Of a stretch of DNA of 57,079 nucleotides, positions 24,882 to 32,709 are shown piece after piece. The translations under genes and the position numbers were made by a program. The notes beneath the pieces were generated by a model. That model ran no database searches. It saw only the letters and a program-made list of their open reading frames with translations, and was not told the DNA's origin. Origin of the DNA: an uncultured Clostridia bacterium (GTDB lineage: Bacteria > Bacillota > Clostridia > Christensenellales > Borkfalkiaceae); the NCBI GenBank assembly GCA_947629095.1, contig CANRCK010000004.1:1-57079 (forward strand), in the 5' to 3' direction. Numbering within the stretch: position 1 is the stretch's first letter; every line of letters begins with the position of its first letter.

Positions 24882-25880
24882 TTAACCGTCATCCTCTTCG
24901 GACGAAGCGGCTATATATTTATCCAATACTTTTTTGCCTATCTTGGTGCCCATGCCCAAAAGGCGCTCCTTTACCGTCTTTTTTTGCTTTTCCTCTATGG
25001 TGCCTTCGAAATTAAGGTCGCGGCAGGGGTCTACGGCTACATAGCCGGACTCGGCGGCGTAGGCGAAAACGCTCTTTAATATTCCCTCCAAAACGGGTCT
25101 GTCCTCCTCGGGACATTCCTCGGTGAGGTTGATTAGCGCAAGGGGCTTTATTGTGTTTATGTACTTTTCGCCGAGCGCGGGAACGAGCCGTTCGTCTATC
25201 AGCGCGCCTATGTGGTCGTAGTGCTTTTTGGCAACCTTGGTTTTGGAGCCCTTTGCGGTTTCTCCCGAAGTGATGAGCTTATACCACTCTATTATTACCG
25301 TTTTGAACCTGTATTTGATTTTTACGGGGGAGAGAAGCCAGCGTACAAATTTGATAATACCGCCGAAGAACATCGGTATGAGCTGGATTATCATTACGAT
25401 TATGGACAGTACTATCAAAGTTATGTCTATGGCAAGGTCCACGGCGCCGCCCTCCCCCGATGCGGCTACGGCTATTGCGGAAATTGATACGGCAAGGGAG
25501 AGAAGTTTGACGATAATTCTTATTATTTTAAGCGCAAGTGAAAACTTTTTTAAACTCCTTGTGGTGGCGCGCGAGCTTAAAATAAAGAAAACCACCAAAA
25601 GTATTGCCATAAGAACGTATACGCCGATTATTGCGTAGATCGCAACGCTCGTGCCGAACGAAACTGTTTTGGCAAGCGACCGGTAGAGCATGAATGATAC
25701 GTATAAAATAGTGAAAATCATGCTAACAGCGAGGGTGACGACGTTGATCCTGCGGGAGATTATAGCGCGGTTACGGTAGGCGTTTTTTAAAAACGTGCGC
25801 ATATCGAAAACGTCTTTGGCAAGGGTAAACGTTTCCTCGGCGGAAATAGTGTGGCGTATTTTTTTGTCTTGTTCATCCAT
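24882..25880 (-). CDS. Unknown membrane protein (332 aa)
   Basis: I do not recognise it. Residues 1-40 are polar and probably cytoplasmic. Four hydrophobic helices follow (about 45-68, 77-103, 122-145 and 150-175). The last 150 residues are soluble, charged and helical (YRFKTVIIEWYKLITSGETA, then CPEEDRPVLEGILKSVFAYA), ending in an acidic EEDDG. No catalytic motif is visible. It stands 42 nt downstream of the ABC-F gene and may be co-transcribed with it. Confidence 0.72.
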   Translation of the reverse strand: MDEQDKKIRHTISAEETFTLAKDVFDMRTFLKNAYRNRAIISRRINVVTLAVSMIFTILYVSFMLYRSLAKTVSFGTSVAIYAIIGVYVLMAILLVVFFILSSRATTRSLKKFSLALKIIRIIVKLLSLAVSISAIAVAASGEGGAVDLAIDITLIVLSIIVMIIQLIPMFFGGIIKFVRWLLSPVKIKYRFKTVIIEWYKLITSGETAKGSKTKVAKKHYDHIGALIDERLVPALGEKYINTIKPLALINLTEECPEEDRPVLEGILKSVFAYAAESGYVAVDPCRDLNFEGTIEEKQKKTVKERLLGMGTKIGKKVLDKYIAASSEEDDG

Positions 25881-25922
25881 AATCCACCTCGTGGGCGCAA
25901 AAAACTCTGCGCCGTGTAAAGA

Positions 25923-27812
25923 TTATATCATATCGGAATACTCGGTGTAAAGCGCGTCGAGCAAGTTTTTTATTTCCAAAAGTCTGCCAAAAAGCGCGTT
26001 GACCTTTTTATAGTCGGCAAGGACTGCGGGGTCGGCAAGGCTTGCATTTATTTGCGATTCCTCCTCTTCCAGCGCGGAAATGCGCTCTTCGGTCTGCTTT
26101 ATGCGCTCCTTTTTCTTTGCCTCCTCCGCCCTGTCGCGGCGGGAACGGTAGCTTTCGGCGCGCCTTTCGTTTTGCAAGGCGTACTCCTTTTGCTGCTTTT
26201 CACGGCGCTCAAGCTCCCGCATTTGCGCTTTTTTCAAGGTGTATTCCGCGTAATTTCCCTCATACGTGTTGAGTTTTTTATCCTCTATCTCCACTATTTT
26301 ATCGGCTACGGCGGAAATGAAATATCTGTCGTGGGAGACGAAGAGCACTGTGCCTTCAAACTCCTTTAATGCCCTTTCGAGGCTTTCGCGCGCGGGCAAA
26401 TCGAGGTGGTTTGTAGGCTCGTCCAAGAGCAGAAAGTTTGCGTTTTCGCTCTGCAAAATTGCAAGGGCAAGCTTTGCGCGCTCCCCGCCCGAAAGACTTT
26501 TTACCGGTTTTTGCATATCCTCTTCAAACAAGCCCGAACGCGCCAAAAGCGCGCGCATATCCGTTTGAGTGGCGGCGGCATGCCGCTCCCAAAGCTCCGC
26601 AAGCACGGTGTTTTGGGGATTTAAGTTGAGTCCCTCCTGGTCGAAGAGGGCGATTTTTACATATCTGCCCCGAATTATTGCGTTGTTGTTTGCGGTCACC
26701 GCCTTTAAAAAGGTGGTTTTGCCCGTGCCGTTTTCGCCCACGAGGGCAACCTTTTCGCCCCGCATAATATTGAGTTGACCCCCACATATCAGCGATTTAC
26801 CGCCTGCCGAAAGGGTTAAATTTTCAACGGTGAGAACGTTTTCGTAGGGCTGTTCCGAATAGGTGAATCGGAACACGGGGGGCTTGGGCGGAAGATACGG
26901 CTTTTCGAGCACTTCCATTTTTTCAAGCTGTTTTACACGGCTCTGTGCGGACTTTGCCGTGGTGGCGCGGACTATATTCCTTGCAACATAGTCCCTGAGC
27001 TTTGCAATTTCCTCCTGCTGCGCCTCGTACTCCTTTTGAAGACGGGCGGAAAGCTCTGCCTTTAAAACCTTATATTTTGAGTAATTTCCCGTAAACGTGT
27101 TGAGTTTTCCGTTTTCAAGCTCCAATATACGCGTGCATAGCCTGTCCAAAAAGTACCTGTCGTGCGAGACGGCGATTATTGCGCCTTTGTAAGTTTGCAG
27201 ATACTCTTCGAGCCAGAACAGCGTGGATATATCGAGATGGTTTGTAGGCTCGTCCAAAATGAGGAGGTCCGGCTCTTCAAGCAAGAGGCGGGCAAGCTTT
27301 AAGCGGGTCTTCTCGCCGCCGGACATAGTGTCGATTATCTGACCGTAGCAATTTTCAAAGCCCATACCGTTGAGAACGGTCTTGATTTTAACCTCAACGT
27401 TATAGCTGTCGCGCGAAGATATAAACTTTTGGAGCGACTCTATTTTTGCGGAAATTGCGGCATATTCGCGGCTCTTTAGGTCGGTTGAGGCAAGCTCGGC
27501 GGAGAGCTGTTCCAGCTTGGAGACGGCGGCATAGTCGCCTGAGAACACTTCCTGCATTTCGCCGAACACGGTGTTGCCCGAAGTGTAGCCGCCGTTTTGG
27601 GCAAGATAGCCTATGCGCGAGCCGTTCTTTAAATATACCTTGCCCGCGTCGGGCGCAAGCTCGCCCAAAATTACCCTTAAAAGGGTGGTTTTGCCCTCAC
27701 CGTTGGCGCCTATAAGCCCCGCGCGTTCGCCCTCGTTGAAAGTGAAGCTTACTCCGCGGAATATTGAGTTGTCGCCGTAGGCAAAATCTACGTTTTCAAG
27801 TGAAATTAACAT
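25923..27812 (-). CDS. ABC-F family ATPase (629 aa)
   Basis: Two ABC ATPase domains without membrane segments: Walker A GANGEGKTTLL (about 36) and GENGTGKTTFL (about 355); signatures MSGGEKTRLKLARLLL and LSGGERAKLALAIL; Walker B LLILDEPTNHLD and FLLLDEPTNHLD. A basic linker joins the domains (ARNIVRATTAKSAQSRVKQL), and a C-terminal coiled coil follows (about 545-625). ABC-F proteins bind the ribosome E-site and affect translation; some give antibiotic resistance. The layout resembles the housekeeping YdiF/Uup type rather than a resistance protein. Confidence 0.93.
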   Translation of the reverse strand: MLISLENVDFAYGDNSIFRGVSFTFNEGERAGLIGANGEGKTTLLRVILGELAPDAGKVYLKNGSRIGYLAQNGGYTSGNTVFGEMQEVFSGDYAAVSKLEQLSAELASTDLKSREYAAISAKIESLQKFISSRDSYNVEVKIKTVLNGMGFENCYGQIIDTMSGGEKTRLKLARLLLEEPDLLILDEPTNHLDISTLFWLEEYLQTYKGAIIAVSHDRYFLDRLCTRILELENGKLNTFTGNYSKYKVLKAELSARLQKEYEAQQEEIAKLRDYVARNIVRATTAKSAQSRVKQLEKMEVLEKPYLPPKPPVFRFTYSEQPYENVLTVENLTLSAGGKSLICGGQLNIMRGEKVALVGENGTGKTTFLKAVTANNNAIIRGRYVKIALFDQEGLNLNPQNTVLAELWERHAAATQTDMRALLARSGLFEEDMQKPVKSLSGGERAKLALAILQSENANFLLLDEPTNHLDLPARESLERALKEFEGTVLFVSHDRYFISAVADKIVEIEDKKLNTYEGNYAEYTLKKAQMRELERREKQQKEYALQNERRAESYRSRRDRAEEAKKKERIKQTEERISALEEEESQINASLADPAVLADYKKVNALFGRLLEIKNLLDALYTEYSDMI

Positions 27813-27824
27813 ATGTATTGCGTT

Positions 27825-28673
27825 TTAATAGTCCCACTTGGGGATAAAATCCTGTTTTGCGCTGCCGAAGTCCTGTAAAAATACGTTTTGAAGCCCCGCC
27901 TCCTCCACCGCGGCAATCACTTTGTTATATTCCCGCCGTGTGACGCCCCTTTGGAGTTCGGGGAAGTTTTTTATGTCGCCGAAGGGCGTATATTGGCTCA
28001 TCAGCGAAAAATAGACCGTGGGAGGCAGCTCTGAGACGAATTTTACGACGTTTATGCTGTCGTAAACGGCGAGGGGCAAGATCAAATGACGGACAATGCA
28101 GCCCGAAAGCATCTTTCCCTCTTCCGTTTTTAAGGGTTTTTCTGCCATAAATTCTATGGCGGGCAGGGCGAATTTTGCGTAATCACGGCGCATTGTGTAG
28201 CGTTTTGCAAGCGCGGGGTCGATAAATTTTAAATCGGGCAGCCATATATCCACGAACTCCGAGGCGATTTTAAGCTGCTCCACGCGCTCGTAGCCGTGGG
28301 TGTTGTAGACCACGGGGATTTTGGGGCGGTAAATTTGCATTGCCCCAGCAATATCCCTTAAATAATGGGTTGGATTTACAAGATTTATGTTCTCCGCACC
28401 CATCTCTTCAAGCTCCTCGAATATAGAAGCAAGCTCCCGCACGGTTATCTCCTTGCCGCGCATATTGCGGGAAAGCTCGTAGTTCTGGCAGAACACGCAC
28501 CTTAATGAACAGCCGCAAAAGAATATGCAGCCGCTGCCGTTTTTAAAGGATATGGGCGGTTCTTCAAACGGGTGAAGATAGTATTTTGCTATTTTTATCC
28601 CCTGCACTCCGCACGCGCCCGCTTGGGTTTGTCTTTCGGCGCCGCAGGCTACGGGGCACTGCGTACATTTCAT
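27825..28673 (-). CDS. Radical SAM protein, PflA-like (about 282 aa)
   Basis: The radical SAM cluster motif CX3CX2C is seen in CGCSLRCVFCQNYELS. An N-terminal Cys set (MKCTQCPVACGAERQTQAG) may bind a second cluster or zinc. This is the YgiQ-unrelated, PflA-like family often annotated as pyruvate formate-lyase activating enzyme-related; its substrate is unknown. No pfl gene is nearby. I choose ATG 28673, because a longer frame runs back through this gene's own promoter and the divergent S-box RNA. The -10 TATAAT lies 7 nt before this ATG and there is no ribosome site, so the message is probably leaderless. It starts 12 nt downstream of metK's convergent neighbourhood and ends 12 nt before the ABC-F start. 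Confidence 0.85.
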   Translation of the reverse strand: MKCTQCPVACGAERQTQAGACGVQGIKIAKYYLHPFEEPPISFKNGSGCIFFCGCSLRCVFCQNYELSRNMRGKEITVRELASIFEELEEMGAENINLVNPTHYLRDIAGAMQIYRPKIPVVYNTHGYERVEQLKIASEFVDIWLPDLKFIDPALAKRYTMRRDYAKFALPAIEFMAEKPLKTEEGKMLSGCIVRHLILPLAVYDSINVVKFVSELPPTVYFSLMSQYTPFGDIKNFPELQRGVTRREYNKVIAAVEEAGLQNVFLQDFGSAKQDFIPKWDY

Positions 28674-28680
28674 ACCATAC

Positions 28681-28709
28681 ATTATATAAAAAAATACTTT
28701 TAAACGCAA
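28681..28709 (-). promoter_or_regulatory. Promoter of radical SAM gene, leaderless
   Basis: Minus strand: -35 TTGCGT (28704-28709), 17-bp spacer, -10 TATAAT (28681-28686); predicted start 28674, one base before ATG 28673. Confidence 0.7.
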
Positions 28710-28716
28710 CTTTTGT

Positions 28717-28745
28717 TTGACAATTATTGCGCCAAATGATAAAAT
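28717..28745 (+). promoter_or_regulatory. Promoter of the metK leader
   Basis: -35 TTGACA (28717-28722), 17-bp spacer, extended -10 TGA-TAAAAT (28740-28745). It lies 7 bp from the divergent radical SAM promoter. Confidence 0.85.
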
Positions 28746-28754
28746 ACTTTCAAA

Positions 28755-28846
28755 CCTATAAAGAGTGTGCGAGAGAACGGCTCGTAGACCACACAGCAAC
28801 CTGCTTTGGGGCAAGGTGCTAATGCCGTACCGATGGGGATATAGAA
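28755..28846 (+). promoter_or_regulatory. SAM-I (S-box) riboswitch of metK
   Basis: S-box landmarks occur in order: AAGAG after the P1 strand CTATA; a P2 arm GTGTG / CACAC; the core CAGCAACC; then GGCAAGGTGCTAATGCC for P3; and the P1 closing strand ATATAG. It binds S-adenosylmethionine. A terminator follows directly, so high SAM should stop transcription before metK. Confidence 0.88.
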
Positions 28847-28852
28847 GTTAAT

Positions 28853-28888
28853 AACTCCCCTGCGGCGGCAGAGGAGTTTTATTTTTTG
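28853..28888 (+). terminator. Riboswitch expression-platform terminator
   Basis: An 11-bp stem with one mismatch (28853-28863 with 28868-28878) followed by TTATTTTTT, placed 9 nt before the metK ATG; its 3' end and the ribosome site GGAGG are adjacent. Confidence 0.88.
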
Positions 28889-28896
28889 GAGGACGT

Positions 28897-30045
28897 ATGA
28901 GGAAATTTTTTACAAGCGAGAGCGTGACCGAGGGGCACCCCGATAAATTGTGCGACCAGGTTTCGGACGGGATACTCGACTATATTTTGAGCAAGGACCC
29001 CAACGCGCGGTGCGCCGTTGAGTGCTGCGCGGCGTACGACAGAATGTTGATTATGGGCGAGGTTACCTCCACCGCGAAATTGGGCGAGGACGATTATATT
29101 GACGTTGCGCGCGGAATAATAGAAAAAATAGGATACAGGCACGGTTCGTTTGCCTTTGACAAATGCAAAATAGAGGTTGCGGTGCACAGCCAGAGCCCCG
29201 ACATTGCAATGGGCGTTGACAGCGCGCAGGACGGCAAGGGAGACACGGGCGCGGGCGACCAGGGAATGATGTTCGGATACGCGTGCAGGGAAACGGAAGA
29301 GCTTATGCCCCTGCCGATTGCGCTTGCCCATAAACTTGCAAAGAGGCTTGCCGAAGTGCGCAGAAACGGAACTTTGGGATATCTGCGCCCCGACGGGAAA
29401 ACGCAGGTCACCGTGGAATACGACGGGAAAAAGCCCGTGCGCGTGGACACGGTGGTTATTTCCGCACAGCACAATACCAAAGTTACGCAGGAACAACTGC
29501 GCGATGATATAATTAAAAACGTGATTTCCATAATCCCCGAAGAGCTGCTGGTTAAAACCAAGTTTTTGATAAACCCGACGGGCAGATTCAACATAGGCGG
29601 ACCCGAGGGCGACAGCGGGCTGACGGGCAGAAAGATAATTGTGGATACATACGGCGGAAGGTGCGCGCACGGAGGCGGCTCTTTTTCCGGCAAGGACGCA
29701 ACGAAAGTGGACCGTTCGGCGGCGTATATGGCAAGATATATCTGCAAAAATTTGGTTGCGGCAGGGCTGTGCGACGAGGTGGAATTGCAGGTTGCATATG
29801 CGATAGGCGTTGCAAAGCCCGTTTCGGTGTTTATAGACACGTTCGGCACGGGGAAATTGGGCGACGACAGAATTGCCGAAATAGTTAAAAAGGAATTCGA
29901 TTTGCGCCCCTCCGCCATTATAAAAACTTTGGGGCTGAGGGAACCGATATTTTCGCAGACGGCGGCATACGGGCACTTCGGGAAGCCGAATCTCCCCTGG
30001 GAGCGCGTGAACAGGGCCGAGAGTCTTAAAAAATATCTTGTGTAA
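28897..30045 (+). CDS. metK: S-adenosylmethionine synthetase
   Basis: Makes SAM from methionine and ATP. The motifs [20 protein letters not shown] (ATP site), [12 protein letters not shown] (methionine/metal loop) and [20 protein letters not shown] (P-loop-like) are intact. The 382-aa length is normal. It is under S-box control in cis. Its product feeds the spermidine route only if SAM decarboxylase exists elsewhere. It is convergent with lysC; the accessory module B now lies between their terminators. Confidence 0.97.
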   Translation: MRKFFTSESVTEGHPDKLCDQVSDGILDYILSKDPNARCAVECCAAYDRMLIMGEVTSTAKLGEDDYIDVARGIIEKIGYRHGSFAFDKCKIEVAVHSQSPDIAMGVDSAQDGKGDTGAGDQGMMFGYACRETEELMPLPIALAHKLAKRLAEVRRNGTLGYLRPDGKTQVTVEYDGKKPVRVDTVVISAQHNTKVTQEQLRDDIIKNVISIIPEELLVKTKFLINPTGRFNIGGPEGDSGLTGRKIIVDTYGGRCAHGGGSFSGKDATKVDRSAAYMARYICKNLVAAGLCDEVELQVAYAIGVAKPVSVFIDTFGTGKLGDDRIAEIVKKEFDLRPSAIIKTLGLREPIFSQTAAYGHFGKPNLPWERVNRAESLKKYLV

Positions 30046-30063
30046 AAATTGGTTTTATGAATT

Positions 30064-30101
30064 GCGGGCGACCCGATGGGGTCGCCCGCTATATTTTATT
30101 G
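30064..30101. repeat. 38-bp direct repeat, left copy (contains metK terminator)
   Basis: Identical over 38 bp to 31292-31329. It holds an 11-bp perfect stem (GCGGGCGACCC / GGGTCGCCCGC, loop GATG) and TATATTTTATT. It is the terminator of metK, and its right part contains the stop codon of the module B gene. Confidence 0.93.
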
Positions 30102-30818
30102 TTTTATATATGTTAAGGTTGAGAAGCCTATTTTAAGTTTCAATTTGCCGTCGGATATCGTTCCGCTTGCAAACGCTAAACCGCCGTCACCCACATATAA
30201 AGTGATTTCATCGCCGTCAATTTGATATGCGCCTCTGTTTCCCATCTCGTCCTTCCATGTTCCGTTATGTAAATCAAAGTATGTGTTTTTATCAACTTCA
30301 TTGGCATAATCTCGTTTTAAATAATATGTGCCGTTAACATTTACCCAATTACAAGAAGAAAGCATACTGCTTACTTCGTTGCATGAACCACTGTTAAAGG
30401 CTTTACACTGAGCATATAAAAGCAAACCAAATATCATTGCCATAAACAAAGATATGATAAATACAAATACGGCGGTTCTATGTCTTTTTATTAACTGATT
30501 TTGAGACACTTCAGCAATATCATCCTGAGAAACATCTGCTATTTTTAAATTAACAACATTGTTGTTTAAATCAAAGCAATATCCTGTGATATATCCATTT
30601 TTTAAAATATACCATGTGTTTGATTTGCCTCTATTGTGCAGTTTTTCAATTTCATAGGAAAGGTCGCTATTGGTGCTTTTTTCAAGCCCGTGGGGACATA
30701 TTGCCCCTCCGGACGACACACTGAACATTGTTATATTGTCAACCTTAAATTTTTTTCCGTTAAAAATAACTTTCCGGTTATACCTTGCCTCGTTTTGCAA
30801 GAACTCGATAAAATCCAT
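30096..30818 (-). CDS. Module B effector: MDFIEFLQ-domain single-pass membrane protein (240 aa)
   Basis: Not a named family that I recognise. Residues 1 to about 105 form a soluble domain like that of the 3669-4439 protein (identical MDFIEFLQ start, then NTWYILKNGYITGYCFDLNN and VVNLKIADV). One transmembrane helix follows (about 114-136), then a roughly 100-residue, probably extracytoplasmic domain with YYLKRDYANEVDKNTYFDLH, NGTWKDEMGNRGAYQIDG and ITLYVGDGG. This resembles the small beta-rich lipocalin-like domains common on Clostridia surface proteins. The gene is AT-rich. It diverges from an XRE regulator and its stop codon lies within the left 38-bp repeat. The ribosome site is weak (GGTTGGTG). 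Confidence 0.75.
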   Translation of the reverse strand: MDFIEFLQNEARYNRKVIFNGKKFKVDNITMFSVSSGGAICPHGLEKSTNSDLSYEIEKLHNRGKSNTWYILKNGYITGYCFDLNNNVVNLKIADVSQDDIAEVSQNQLIKRHRTAVFVFIISLFMAMIFGLLLYAQCKAFNSGSCNEVSSMLSSCNWVNVNGTYYLKRDYANEVDKNTYFDLHNGTWKDEMGNRGAYQIDGDEITLYVGDGGLAFASGTISDGKLKLKIGFSTLTYIKQ

Positions 30819-30842
30819 ACGTACACCAACCGTTTAAATATT

Positions 30843-30910
30843 ATTGCAAATGTAATAATATTGTATATTGCAATTGCGGTAATGTCAAGCAAAATATTGC
30901 GATTGTGATA
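30843..30910. promoter_or_regulatory. Three operator-like repeats of module B
   Basis: Three 15-bp copies of ATTGCRAWTGYRRTA start at 30843, 30867 and 30896. The middle copy contains the perfect palindrome GCAATTGC and lies inside the promoter spacer of the membrane gene; the third overlaps the extended -10 of the XRE gene (TGA-TAAAAT, 30909-30914). They are the likely binding sites of the module B XRE protein. Confidence 0.6.
30860..30888 (-). promoter_or_regulatory. Promoter of the module B membrane gene
   Basis: Minus strand: -35 perfect TTGACA (30883-30888), 17-bp spacer, -10 TACAAT (30860-30865); the same layout as in module A. Confidence 0.85.
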
Positions 30911-30933
30911 AAATTCACAGTACAAGGTGTAAT

Positions 30934-31287
30934 ATGGACATAGGGAAAAATTTAAAAGCGTTGAGAAAAGAAAACGGTTTAACGCAAAAAGAGCTTGCCG
31001 AGAGATTGAAAATAGGGCAAGCGACTATTGCCTGCTATGAGAACGGGCAACGTGAGCCGAATATTACAAGCTTAATAGCCTATGCGGATTACTTTGAGTG
31101 CACGCTCGACTTTATTGTAGGGCGGGCGGACGACTTTGGAAACGTTGTGATTAAGGCAGAAAACACAAAACGCGGCTTAGGCACGCTGACCGATGAAGAG
31201 GCTGTGTTTATTAAAAAATTCAAGGAGTTGAACGGCGAAGATAAAAACAAAGTAAACGGATATATCGACGGACTAAAAAGCAGATAA
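30934..31287 (+). CDS. Module B regulator: XRE-family HTH protein (117 aa)
   Basis: The N-terminal Cro/C1 HTH (residues 1-66: IGKNLKALRKENGLTQKELA, then RLKIGQATIACYENGQREP, ending CTLDFIVGRAD) is followed by a 50-residue tail (LGTLTDEEAVFIKKFKELNG and EDKNKVNGYIDGLKSR). Such a tail is common in clostridial XRE repressors and may mediate dimerisation. It diverges from the MDFIEFLQ gene. Unlike the module A regulator it has a leader and ribosome site (AAGGTG, 5 nt before ATG). Its stop is 5 nt before the right 38-bp repeat. Confidence 0.88.
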   Translation: MDIGKNLKALRKENGLTQKELAERLKIGQATIACYENGQREPNITSLIAYADYFECTLDFIVGRADDFGNVVIKAENTKRGLGTLTDEEAVFIKKFKELNGEDKNKVNGYIDGLKSR

Positions 31288-31291
31288 AACA

Positions 31292-31329
31292 GCGGGCGAC
31301 CCGATGGGGTCGCCCGCTATATTTTATTG
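31292..31329. repeat. 38-bp direct repeat, right copy (terminator for XRE B and lysC)
   Basis: Identical to 30064-30101. On the plus strand it ends the XRE gene. On the minus strand its hairpin is followed by TGTTTTAT and ends lysC. Confidence 0.93.
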
Positions 31330-31352
31330 GAGTTGAATTAAAGTTTACGGAG

Positions 31353-32675
31353 TCAGGCGCCGAAGAATTCGGAATAGATGGCTTTGATGCACTTTTCGTA
31401 ATCTTCGTTTTTTACTCCCACTATTATGTTCATTTCGCTTGAGCCTTGGTCTATCATCTTTATGTTTATGTTAGCCGCGGCGATGGCGTTGAACAGCCTT
31501 GCCGATGTGCCGACGGAGGAGTTCATTCCCTGACCCACGGTGGCGATTAAGGCTATATTTTCAATTATGCGGATTGTATCGGGAGAAACCTCGCTTTGAA
31601 TGCCCTCTATCACTCTTTGAAGCTTGAAATCGGTGAGTTGCTCGCTGGCGATTACGAGGGACATTGTGTCGATGCCCGACGGAATGTGCTCAACGGAGAT
31701 ATTTTCGCGCGCAAGCACGCCCAATACCTTTGCGATGAAACCTATTTCCGCATTCATCAAGGACTTTTCGATAAAAATAACCGTGAAATTCTTTTTGCCG
31801 GCTACGCCCGTTACGGTGCTGCCGTCGGGCATATAGCGGGAACTCGGCAAAATTTCGGTGCCCGCGTCCCCCGGACGGAAAGTATTTTTGATGCGGATGG
31901 GAATGTTGGCTTTGCGGACAGGGAAAATGCTGTCGCTGTGCAGAACATTGGCGCCCATATAGCTTAACTCGCGCAGTTCCTTGTAGGAGAGCTTTTTGAT
32001 GGGTTTGGGGCTGTCGACTATCCTCGGGTCACAGGCAAGAAAGCCCGAAACGTCAGTCCAATTTTCGTAGAGAGAAGCCTGCACGGCACGGGCGACGATG
32101 GCGCCGGAGATATCCGAGCCGCCGCGCGAAAAGGTTTTGACCTTGCCGTCGGCGTCCTGACCGTAGAACCCGGGTAACACGGCAAGTGCGCAGTCCGAGC
32201 AAGCCTCCCTCACCGCTTTATAGGTCTTTTCGCCGTCGAGCTGACCGTTCGCCTTGAAAAAGACGACGTTTTCACTGTCGATAAACTTTGCGCCGAGGAC
32301 GTTTGCAACGACCTGAGCGCAGAGATATTCCCCGCGGGAGGCTGTGAAATCCTCGTTCTTTTCCTCGTTTATCCTCTTCTCCGTTTCATTCAATATAGAA
32401 ATTATATCAAAATCGACGTTGAGTTCCCTGACTATGGAGATAAAGCGCGCGCGGACCGGCTCGAAGCCGCGGCGGCAGACGCCGTCCTCCAAAAGAGTTT
32501 TATGGCAGGCATAGAGAAGGTCGGTCACCTTGGTATCGCCCGAATAACGCTTGCCGGGCGCGGAGACTACAATATACCTGCGCTCGGGGTCGCTTAGTAT
32601 TATGTTTTTTACGGCGTTGATTATGGTGCCGTCAGCCATGGACGTGCCGCCGAATTTACAAACTTTTATTGCCAT
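31353..32675 (-). CDS. lysC: Aspartate kinase
   Basis: First step of the lysine, threonine and methionine pathway. The N-terminal kinase domain has KFGGTSMADG and FSRGGSDISGAIVARA; two C-terminal ACT domains occupy about 310-440 (GFIAKVLGVLARENISVEHI and NAIAAANINIKMIDQGSSE), so feedback inhibition by an amino acid is likely. At 440 aa it is a monofunctional, long-form enzyme. It is the last gene of a cdaA-micropeptide-DUF1015-lysC run on the minus strand. No lysine riboswitch is visible. Confidence 0.95.
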   Translation of the reverse strand: MAIKVCKFGGTSMADGTIINAVKNIILSDPERRYIVVSAPGKRYSGDTKVTDLLYACHKTLLEDGVCRRGFEPVRARFISIVRELNVDFDIISILNETEKRINEEKNEDFTASRGEYLCAQVVANVLGAKFIDSENVVFFKANGQLDGEKTYKAVREACSDCALAVLPGFYGQDADGKVKTFSRGGSDISGAIVARAVQASLYENWTDVSGFLACDPRIVDSPKPIKKLSYKELRELSYMGANVLHSDSIFPVRKANIPIRIKNTFRPGDAGTEILPSSRYMPDGSTVTGVAGKKNFTVIFIEKSLMNAEIGFIAKVLGVLARENISVEHIPSGIDTMSLVIASEQLTDFKLQRVIEGIQSEVSPDTIRIIENIALIATVGQGMNSSVGTSARLFNAIAAANINIKMIDQGSSEMNIIVGVKNEDYEKCIKAIYSEFFGA

Positions 32676-32709
32676 TTTATCTTTTTGCCCTGACGGTTTT
32701 GTGATTCGT

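Larger units (their letters stand above)
30064..31329. mobile_element. Module B cassette bounded by 38-bp direct repeats
   Basis: The two-gene XRE/MDFIEFLQ unit fits precisely between identical 38-bp terminators (repeat unit offset 1,228 bp). Simplest reading: an insertion or recombination event at the single terminator once shared by convergent metK and lysC duplicated it. No transposase or integrase is present, so it would be a passenger or non-autonomous element. Low sequence GC compared with neighbours supports acquisition. Confidence 0.45.

Noticed and set aside
28674-28814. 47-residue N-terminal extension of the radical SAM protein
   Set aside because: The extended frame runs through the gene's own promoter and the divergent S-box RNA; its sequence is not protein-like and the Cys-rich start at 28673 fits the family.
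28879-29976. Long open frame (365 codons) antisense to metK
   Set aside because: It mirrors a fully conserved metK and has no independent support. The same applies to 44840-45856 opposite PFOR, 42436-43326 opposite ecfA and 17839-18657 opposite the CvpA-like gene.
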